NCBI GenBank assembly: GCA_013334545.1
Contig: JAAXXJ010000026.1
Location: 1 to 19,486, forward strand
DNA length: 19,486 nt
Source: Nitrospirota bacterium
GTDB taxonomy: Bacteria > Nitrospirota > UBA9217
Direction of reading: 5' to 3'
Shown: one piece after another, positions 13,565-19,486 of the stretch
Layout: each line of letters opens with the position of its first letter
How positions within the stretch are numbered: the stretch's first letter is position 1
Position numbers and translations under genes: made by a program
Notes under the pieces: generated by a model
The model's input: only the letters and a program-made list of their open reading frames with translations
Databases searched by the model: none
Told to the model about the DNA's origin: nothing

Positions 13565-15304
13565 ATGGAAAAACGGGGTCGGATAGTGTTCGTTCTCCTG
13601 TTGATGGGCGCGGGGTTCGCGGCCGTCGGGCTCCGTCTCGTCCATCTTCAGGTTATCGAGCGCGGGGAGCTGTCGCGCCGAGCCGAGCGGCAGCAGGAGC
13701 GTCTCGTGAAGCTGGAGCCCAAGCGGGGAACAATTGTCGACCGCAGGGGGCGCGAGCTCGCGGTGAGCTTGGACGTGGACTCCGTGTACGGCGTGCCGAC
13801 GGAGGTCGGGAATCCCCGGCCCGTCGCGAAGGAACTCGCCCGCATCCTGCATGAGAACGCGGCCGACCTCGAGAGGCGGCTCGCCAGTGACCGTCGCTTT
13901 GTATGGCTTAGCCGCAAGGTGGACCCGGCACGGGCCGACCGCGTGCGCAACCTCGACCTCTCGGCCATTGGCCTCCAGACGGAGTCCCGACGGTTCTATC
14001 CTAAGAAGACCCTGGCAGGTACCGTACTTGGTTTCACCAACGTGGACAACAAGGGCATCGAGGGCGTTGAGTTGTGGTACGACTCCACGCTCCGCGGCGT
14101 GGACGGCCTGCTGCTTGCGGAGAAGGATGCCCGCGGCCGGACGGTGTTTCCCGGCGGCCACGGATTCCAGTTCCGTCAGCCCCAGGCGGGAAAGGACATC
14201 ACGCTCACGCTTGACGAGGTCATCCAGCACATCGCCGAGAAGGAGCTCGACAAGGGCCTCGCCGAATCGAAGGCCCGTGGCGGGGTATGCATCGTCATGA
14301 ACCCGCAGACGGGAGAGGTCCTGGCGCTCTCCGTGCGTTCGACCCTGCGCGGTCGGGGCGCGTTCAATCCCAACGAGCCGAGGCAGTACCGGCCCGAGGA
14401 GTGGCGGAACCGGGCAGTGACCGATGCATTCGAGCCGGGCTCCATCTTCAAAATGGTGACGGCGGCTGCGGCCCTCGAGGAGAAAGTGGTCCATCCGCAG
14501 GAGCGGATCGACTGCAGCGCCGGAAGCATCCAGGTGGCAGACCGGGTGATCAAGGACGCGCACAAGAACGGCGTGCTCACGTTCAGCGACGTCATCGCCG
14601 AGTCGAGCAATGTGGGGACCATCAAGGTCGCCCTGCGGCTCGGCAAGGCCCGCTTCGCGAAGTACCTTTCGGCATTCGGGTTCGGCAGGAAGACCGGCGT
14701 GGACCTTCCCGGCGAGATCGCCGGGCTCGTCAAGGACCACCGCCTGTGGTCCGGCGTTTCGCTCGGCTCCATATCCATCGGACAGGAGATCGGCGTTACA
14801 CCCATCCAGATGGCAGCGGCCTATAGTGCCATAGCCAACGGAGGCACCCTCATGAAGCCCTATCTCGTGTCCGAGATCAGGGACTCGAAGGACAAGGAGG
14901 GCAGGGAGCTGGTGACCTTCGGACCGGTTGCCGTGGGACGTGCGGTGTCCGAAGAAACGAGCAGGACGGTCCGGCAGATCCTGCAGAAGGCGGTCGAAGA
15001 AGGGACCGGACAGAAGGCAAAGCCCGCGGGCTACAGCGCAGCAGGCAAGACAGGTACGGCGCAGAAGATCGACCAGCGCACGGGCCAGTATTCGAAAGAG
15101 GATTATGTAAGCTCCTTCGTCGGCTTCACGCCGGCGGCGGCGCCGAGGCTGGTCATCGTGGTGATGGTCGACAGCCCAGTGGGCGTCACCTGGGGAGGCA
15201 GCGTCGCGGCTCCGGTCTTCAAGGCCGTTGCGGAGCAGAGCCTGGCCTACCTGCAGGTGCGGCCGGATGATCTGGGGGGCAGGATGCTCCTGGTGTCGCA
15301 ATGA
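13565..15304 (+). CDS. ftsI: Septal peptidoglycan transpeptidase FtsI (PBP3, class B)
   Basis: This 579-residue class B penicillin-binding protein cross-links septal peptidoglycan together with FtsW. Seen: an N-terminal membrane anchor (about 7-23), the pedestal domain with RGTIVDRRGRELAVS (about 54-68), and the transpeptidase domain with all three active-site motifs: S293-x-x-K296 (GSIFK), S347-x-N349 (SSN) and K495-T-G497 (KTGTAQ). Length is normal for FtsI, and no PASTA domains follow. The location between ftsL and murE identifies it as FtsI rather than the elongation enzyme PBP2. ATG 13565 has only a weak AAGG upstream. The stop overlaps the murE ATG by 4 bp. Confidence 0.96.
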   Translation: MEKRGRIVFVLLLMGAGFAAVGLRLVHLQVIERGELSRRAERQQERLVKLEPKRGTIVDRRGRELAVSLDVDSVYGVPTEVGNPRPVAKELARILHENAADLERRLASDRRFVWLSRKVDPARADRVRNLDLSAIGLQTESRRFYPKKTLAGTVLGFTNVDNKGIEGVELWYDSTLRGVDGLLLAEKDARGRTVFPGGHGFQFRQPQAGKDITLTLDEVIQHIAEKELDKGLAESKARGGVCIVMNPQTGEVLALSVRSTLRGRGAFNPNEPRQYRPEEWRNRAVTDAFEPGSIFKMVTAAAALEEKVVHPQERIDCSAGSIQVADRVIKDAHKNGVLTFSDVIAESSNVGTIKVALRLGKARFAKYLSAFGFGRKTGVDLPGEIAGLVKDHRLWSGVSLGSISIGQEIGVTPIQMAAAYSAIANGGTLMKPYLVSEIRDSKDKEGRELVTFGPVAVGRAVSEETSRTVRQILQKAVEEGTGQKAKPAGYSAAGKTGTAQKIDQRTGQYSKEDYVSSFVGFTPAAAPRLVIVVMVDSPVGVTWGGSVAAPVFKAVAEQSLAYLQVRPDDLGGRMLLVSQ

Positions 15305-16839
15305 AGCTGGGCGAGCTCGTGTCCGCGCTGAACGGGTCCATAGAACTACCGGGACCATGGCGCAAGCGTGAGGTGACCGACCTTGTGCAGGATTCACGGA
15401 AGGCGTCACCCGGTGCAGTCTTTGTGGCCGTGCGAGGATTTCACTCGGACGGCCATCAGTTTATTCCGCAGGCGGTCCGACAGGGTGCGGCGGCTGTCGT
15501 AGCAGAGGAAAACGTCCGGATCGAAGCGCTTCCGGACACACCGATCATCCGCGTGCCGGACTCCCGGCGGGCGCTGGCGCGGCTCGCGGCGCGGTTCTAC
15601 GAGTATCCTTCACGCCGCCTCGCCCTCGCCGGCATCACCGGGACGAACGGCAAGACCACGACGAGCTATCTGGTGCGATCGATCATCGAGGCCGCAGGCC
15701 ATACCGCGGGGTTGATCGGCACCATCGACTACCGTATCGGCAAGACGGTCTACCCGGCGCCGAACACCACGCCGGAGGCGCTTGAATTGCAAAGGCTGCT
15801 GGCCGAGATGGCCGGGGGCGGTGTGGGCTATTGCATTATGGAGGTCTCGTCCCATGCACTCGCCCTGGGAAGGACCGACGGCTGCGAGTTCCGGGCTGCG
15901 GCGTTCACGAACCTGACGCAGGACCACCTGGATTTTCATGAGACCATGGAGGCCTACTTCCAGGCCAAGCTCCGGCTGTTCTCCGGGCTCGCACCCGACG
16001 CCGTAGCAATCGTGAACAAGGACGATGCGCGGGCCGGCGACATCATCGCGAATACCCATGCGCGGGTCGTCACCTTCGGGCTTTCGCAACGGGCCGACAT
16101 AAGGCCAGCCGGCCCTGTCGACCAGGGGCTGGGCGGCCTGGCCTTTACCGCGTCCACACCGGCAGGCACCATCAATATCGAATCACCGCTCGTGGGGAGG
16201 CACAACATCTATAATATCCTGACGGCGGTCGGCATGGGGCTTGCGCTGGACTTTCCCCGCGACGCCGTCGCCGCGGGCATCAGCACCATGAAGGCCGTCC
16301 CCGGCCGCATGGAGAAGGTGGATGCCGGGCAGCCCTTCGGGGTGCTCGTCGACTACGCCCACACCGAGGACGCACTCCTCCGGCTCCTCGAGGCGGTGCG
16401 CGAGGTCGCGGTGAAGCGGGTGATCACGGTCTTCGGGTGCGGCGGCGACCGCGACCGCACCAAAAGGCCGAAGATGGGCGCAGCGGCAGTGCGGGGCAGC
16501 GACATCGTCATCGTGACGTCCGACAATCCGAGGACCGAGGCCGCGCAGGCCATCATCGCCGAGATCGAGACGGGCATGGATAGCGGGCGCAAGGTGTTGG
16601 GCCTCGGTGAGATCACGGCGCAGGGCGGGCCGACACCGTACCTGGTCATTCCCGATCGCGCGGAGGCCATCGACACCGCGGTTTCCCTCGCGGAGCCCGG
16701 CGACATCGTGGTGATTGCCGGGAAGGGCCACGAAGATTATCAGATCATCGGCTCGACGAAGCACCATTTCGACGATCGGGAGCGGGCGCGGTTGGCGATA
16801 GCAAAACGCAGTGCCAAGAACGGAGCGCGGGTGCGATGA
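15301..16839 (+). CDS. murE: UDP-MurNAc-tripeptide synthetase MurE, meso-DAP-specific
   Basis: This 512-residue cytoplasmic ligase adds meso-diaminopimelate to UDP-MurNAc-L-Ala-D-Glu using ATP. The P-loop TGTNGKTT is at 113-120; the carbamylated lysine is K223 (FQAKLRLF); and the amino-acid selection motif is DNPR (408-411), which indicates meso-DAP, not lysine. The N-terminal domain has the usual DSRKASPGAVFVAVRG. All three Mur domains are complete and length is normal. It overlaps ftsI by 4 bp and is followed after 29 bp by murF. Confidence 0.97.
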   Translation: MKLGELVSALNGSIELPGPWRKREVTDLVQDSRKASPGAVFVAVRGFHSDGHQFIPQAVRQGAAAVVAEENVRIEALPDTPIIRVPDSRRALARLAARFYEYPSRRLALAGITGTNGKTTTSYLVRSIIEAAGHTAGLIGTIDYRIGKTVYPAPNTTPEALELQRLLAEMAGGGVGYCIMEVSSHALALGRTDGCEFRAAAFTNLTQDHLDFHETMEAYFQAKLRLFSGLAPDAVAIVNKDDARAGDIIANTHARVVTFGLSQRADIRPAGPVDQGLGGLAFTASTPAGTINIESPLVGRHNIYNILTAVGMGLALDFPRDAVAAGISTMKAVPGRMEKVDAGQPFGVLVDYAHTEDALLRLLEAVREVAVKRVITVFGCGGDRDRTKRPKMGAAAVRGSDIVIVTSDNPRTEAAQAIIAEIETGMDSGRKVLGLGEITAQGGPTPYLVIPDRAEAIDTAVSLAEPGDIVVIAGKGHEDYQIIGSTKHHFDDRERARLAIAKRSAKNGARVR

Positions 16840-16868
16840 AAGGATGACGTTGTCGCGTGCACGGGACC

Positions 16869-18236
16869 ATGAACGATCAGGATAAGAAAACGCTCGAGAA
16901 GCTTCAGAAAAGACTTCAGCAGATGGAGATCAAGGGGATATCCATAGACTCTCGGACGGTCAAGGAAGGCGAGCTCTTCATCGCCATCCGGGGCGAGCGG
17001 TATGACGGACACGACTTCGTCCCCGACGCTATCCGGAAGGGCGCTTGGGGGGCGATCGTGGACCGGGGCGCGCTGGAGGTTAAGTCCGCCGACATGAGCG
17101 GGCTCAAGAACGTCATTCCCGTTGGGGACACGCTTATCGCCCTCCAGGAGATGTCCCTGATGCACCGGAAAAAGTTCCTCGTGCCCGTCATCGCCGTAAC
17201 GGGAACGAACGGCAAGACCACGACCAAGGAGATGCTTGCATCCATCCTGCGCCAGCAAGGGCCGGTGCTCAAGAACGAGGGGAACCTGAACAACCACATC
17301 GGTGTGCCGCTCACGCTCCTGAAGCTGGAAGCGCGGCACAAGGCCGCCATCATCGAGATGGGCATGAGCGGCTTGGGCGAGATCGAGACGCTGGCGCGGC
17401 TCGCCATGCCCACGGTGGGCGTGATCACGAACATCGGGCCGGCACACCTTCAGTTCCTCGGCAGCACGGACTCGGTCGCGCAGGCGAAGGGCGAACTGCT
17501 GCAGATGATGCGGTCCGACGGCACCGCGGTGCTGAACGCCGACGACCGGTATTTTTCCACGCTCCGGAGCAAGCATTCCGGCCGCGTCCTCGCTTTCGGC
17601 ATCGACCGGCAAGCCGACGTGCAGGCAAAGAATATCGGCCAGGAGCGCGACCTGACGGACTTTGCGCTCCACGCCGGGGGGCGTTCGGTCCTTGTCCGGC
17701 TGCGGGCCGTGGGCAGGCACAACGTGTACAACGCCCTGGCAGCGGCCGCTGCGGCGCTTGCAATGGGACTTCCGCTCGAAACCGTGAAATTCGGCCTTGA
17801 GGAGTTCCGGCCGGTGGCCATGCGCTCCGAGCTGAGGGACATGAACGGCCGGACGGTCCTCGCCGACTACTACAATGCAAACCCGGCCTCGGTCAAGGCC
17901 GCCCTCGAGACGCTTGCCTCGCTCAAGGGGGGGAGGCGTGTCATTGCAGTGCTGGGCGACATGCTGGAGCTCGGCAACTCAGCGGTGGAAGCCCACCGCG
18001 AGACGGGACGGACCGTGCCAGGTCTGGGCATCGATCTCCTGATTTGCGTGGGGCCGCTCGCCCGGCATATCGCCGAGGGGGCGATCGCGGCGGGCATGGC
18101 CCGCAACAGGGTATTCGAGGCTGAAACGACATCGCAGGGCGCATCACTTCTTCTTGAGCACTCGCGGCCGGGCGACACGGTCCTCGTCAAGGGGTCGCGC
18201 GGTATGAAGATGGAAAAGGTCCTGGAGGGGTTCTGA
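16869..18236 (+). CDS. murF: UDP-MurNAc-tripeptide--D-Ala-D-Ala ligase MurF
   Basis: This 455-residue Mur ligase adds D-Ala-D-Ala to finish the cytoplasmic UDP-MurNAc-pentapeptide. Seen: ISIDSRTVKEGELFIAIRG (24-42), the P-loop TGTNGKTTTK (111-120), the NEGNLNNHIGVPLTLL segment and IIEMGMSGLGEIETL typical of MurF, then ADYYNANPASVKAAL in the C-terminal domain. ATG 16869 is chosen; a GTG at 16857 would add four residues (MHGT) and is nearly as likely, since AAAGGAT lies about 11 nt before it. The N-terminal helix (LEKLQKRLQQMEIKG) is highly charged. The stop codon shares one base with the mraY start. Confidence 0.96.
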   Translation: MNDQDKKTLEKLQKRLQQMEIKGISIDSRTVKEGELFIAIRGERYDGHDFVPDAIRKGAWGAIVDRGALEVKSADMSGLKNVIPVGDTLIALQEMSLMHRKKFLVPVIAVTGTNGKTTTKEMLASILRQQGPVLKNEGNLNNHIGVPLTLLKLEARHKAAIIEMGMSGLGEIETLARLAMPTVGVITNIGPAHLQFLGSTDSVAQAKGELLQMMRSDGTAVLNADDRYFSTLRSKHSGRVLAFGIDRQADVQAKNIGQERDLTDFALHAGGRSVLVRLRAVGRHNVYNALAAAAAALAMGLPLETVKFGLEEFRPVAMRSELRDMNGRTVLADYYNANPASVKAALETLASLKGGRRVIAVLGDMLELGNSAVEAHRETGRTVPGLGIDLLICVGPLARHIAEGAIAAGMARNRVFEAETTSQGASLLLEHSRPGDTVLVKGSRGMKMEKVLEGF

Positions 18237-19315
18237 TGCTTTACCACCTGCTCTATCCGCTGACCAAGACATTCTCCGGTTTCAACGTCTTCAAGTACCT
18301 CACGTTCCGCAGCGCCGGCGCGGTGATCACGGCGCTCCTGGTGAGCTTCCTGCTCGCCCCGGGGCTTATCCGGCGGCTTCGTGCGCTGAACGTGGGGCAG
18401 CAGGTGCGCGACGACGGGCCCCAGACCCATCTGACCAAGCAGGGCACTCCCACCATGGGAGGCCTGATGATGATCGCCGCTATCGCCCTGTCGGTCCTCC
18501 TGTGGTCGGACCTGACCAACAAGTACGTGTGGGTCGTGCTCTTTGCGACCCTGTCGTTCGGCGGCATCGGCCTGTGGGACGATTACCTGAAGGTGGTGAA
18601 GCGGCGTTCCACGGGGCTCCGGGCCGCGGAAAAGTTCGGGCTCCAGATCGCCGCGTCGCTGGTCATCGGCGTCTTTCTGTATTTCTTCTCCGGCGACCCC
18701 GGGGCTGCTCACCTCTCCGTGCCTTTCGTGAAGCGGATGATCATCGACCTCGGCTGGTTCGCGATCCCGTTCACCGCGCTCGTGATCGTGGGGTCGTCCA
18801 ACGCCGTGAACCTGACGGATGGGCTCGACGGTCTTGCCGCGGGGCTCGTGGGCATCGCGGCCATGGCCAACGCCGTCATCGTGTATGTGGGCGGGAACCG
18901 CATCCTTGCGGACTACCTCAAGATCCAGTACATCCCGGGGAGCGGCGAGCTGGTCGTCTTCTGCGGCGCGCTCCTGGGCGCGAGCCTTGGGTTCCTGTGG
19001 TACAACGCCCATCCCGCCGAGGTGTTCATGGGCGATGTGGGCTCCCTCTCCCTGGGAGGGGCGCTGGGCGCCCTTGCGGTCGTGACCAAGCACGAACTGA
19101 TCCTGATCATCACCGGCGGTATCTCCTCGACCTACGCATTCTTCTACAATCTGGCCATCATCAACGCCAGTTACCTGCTGGCCCGGCGGGAAGCATTCTA
19201 TACGGCGGCCCTCTGCGGGATCGTCTACGGCGCCATCCTCGATTTTCATTACTACGGCAAGTTGACCGGGTTCGGGCTCCAACCCGACCTTGCCGACAGT
19301 TTTGGCATAATCTAG
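18236..19315 (+). CDS. mraY: MraY (translocase I) N-terminal 296 residues, fused in frame to foreign PilS-like sequence
   Basis: MraY transfers phospho-MurNAc-pentapeptide to undecaprenyl phosphate, forming lipid I in the inner membrane. Residues 1 to about 296 are good MraY: PTMGGLMM, the D115-D116 pair (WDDYLK), NLTDGLDG with D195 and D198, and HPAEVFMGDVGSLSLGGALG with D267. After ITGGI (292-296) the family should continue FVxEALSVIxQV...MAPIHHHxE and RFWII. Instead it reads SSTYAFFYNLAIINASYLL...DFHYYGKLTGFGL to a TAG, with no HHH motif. That tail resembles the membrane region of PilS-type kinases. The total of 359 residues equals a normal MraY by coincidence. As written the protein would very probably be inactive, so a misassembly is suspected. 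The start overlaps the murF stop by one base. Confidence 0.85.
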   Translation: MLYHLLYPLTKTFSGFNVFKYLTFRSAGAVITALLVSFLLAPGLIRRLRALNVGQQVRDDGPQTHLTKQGTPTMGGLMMIAAIALSVLLWSDLTNKYVWVVLFATLSFGGIGLWDDYLKVVKRRSTGLRAAEKFGLQIAASLVIGVFLYFFSGDPGAAHLSVPFVKRMIIDLGWFAIPFTALVIVGSSNAVNLTDGLDGLAAGLVGIAAMANAVIVYVGGNRILADYLKIQYIPGSGELVVFCGALLGASLGFLWYNAHPAEVFMGDVGSLSLGGALGALAVVTKHELILIITGGISSTYAFFYNLAIINASYLLARREAFYTAALCGIVYGAILDFHYYGKLTGFGLQPDLADSFGII

Positions 19316-19342
19316 ATCATCTCTTCCATCTTCACTAACCTG

Positions 19343-19486
19343 ATGGCTTTTTTTCTTACAGCGCTTCTCACTGGTTACCTGGCAGAACGGGTCAGGCGCA
19401 GTGAATCCGCCCTCAAGGAGAAAGCTGTCGATTTCGAGGAGTTGGAGCGGCTCAACGCCATTATCGTCTCCACTCTTGACAGTGGT
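19343..19486 (+). CDS. PilS-like sensor histidine kinase fragment (3' end outside window)
   Basis: The frame after the mraY TAG stays open from 19316 to the window edge; its first ATG is at 19343. It reads MAFFLTALLTGYLAERVRRSE, then SALKEKAVDFEELERLNAIIVSTLDSG. This matches the last membrane helix, linker helix and beginning of the PAS domain (usually ...IVxSIxSGLLTVD) of PilS/NtrB-type kinases that control type IV pili with PilR. The sequence before the TAG, from about 19118, belongs to the same kinase (TGGISS...FFYNLAIINASYLLARR...DFHYYG). So this is not a real gene start but the continuation of a kinase whose 5' part is missing and whose frame has an internal TAG. No ribosome-binding site precedes 19343. 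Confidence 0.6.
   Translation, partial: MAFFLTALLTGYLAERVRRSESALKEKAVDFEELERLNAIIVSTLDSG

Noticed and set aside
13481..15409. 642-codon minus-strand frame opposite ftsI
   Set aside because: Shadow frame in GC-rich DNA; the plus strand carries a complete FtsI with all catalytic motifs.
17870..19282. 470-codon minus-strand frame opposite murF and mraY
   Set aside because: Shadow of strongly conserved plus-strand genes; rich in Arg, Asp, His and Gly as expected for an antisense frame.

Overview
The window is GC-rich bacterial chromosome with meso-diaminopimelate-type peptidoglycan genes (MurE carries the DNPR motif). This gene mix suggests a Gram-negative anaerobe of the Nitrospirota or Desulfobacterota type: an HhH-GPD glycosylase without an iron-sulfur cluster, TrpB2, a stand-alone RAM domain, an MTH1187-type thiamine-binding protein, a BCAM0308-type zinc protein and a PilS-like fragment. 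The lineage is an inference from gene content only. No rRNA, tRNA, CRISPR array or transposase was found.

Layout. (1) 1-1875, minus: the N-terminal 625 codons of a probable SWIM/SNF2-type helicase that runs off the left edge. (2) 2088-3907, plus: a MutY-like glycosylase overlapping a radical SAM/SPASM gene by 4 bp. (3) 3908-4230: a gene-free stretch of nested inverted repeats. (4) 4231-6138, plus: a RAM-domain protein and trpB2, ending in a 20-bp-stem bidirectional terminator. (5) 6220-7314: a Crp/Fnr-family regulator and a cold-shock protein, divergently transcribed from a shared promoter region that contains a perfect 11-bp tandem repeat. (6) 7502-8937, minus: dCTP deaminase followed by a PlsC-type acyltransferase. 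(7) 9218-10318, plus: a three-gene operon (thiamine-binding protein, 70-residue unknown, BCAM0308-like zinc protein) behind a strong promoter. (8) 10575-10874, minus: a small HNH protein. (9) 11049-19486, plus: a division and cell-wall (dcw) cluster in the order mraZ, STAS gene, rsmH, ftsL, ftsI, murE, murF, mraY, behind a near-consensus promoter and a 10-bp-periodic MraZ operator.

How the genes work together. The dcw genes make the MurNAc-pentapeptide, load it on undecaprenyl phosphate and cross-link it at the septum, with MraZ as autoregulator. ftsI/murE overlap by 4 bp, rsmH/ftsL by 4 bp and murF/mraY by 1 bp, which indicates translational coupling. The other blocks are housekeeping: DNA repair, nucleotide and lipid synthesis, tryptophan synthesis and stress regulation.

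The most striking observation is at the right end. The frame called mraY has a normal total length (359 aa) but is MraY only up to about residue 296. From about 19118 it changes in frame into the membrane region of a PilS-like sensor histidine kinase. It stops at a TAG, after which the same frame continues as PilS-like sequence to the window edge. This is either an assembly chimera or a real recombination that destroyed mraY. Other points worth checking are a STAS gene with a degenerate phosphorylation site between mraZ and rsmH, heptad repeats that supply the rsmH start codon, and a 240-bp repeat-bearing gap between ftsL and ftsI.
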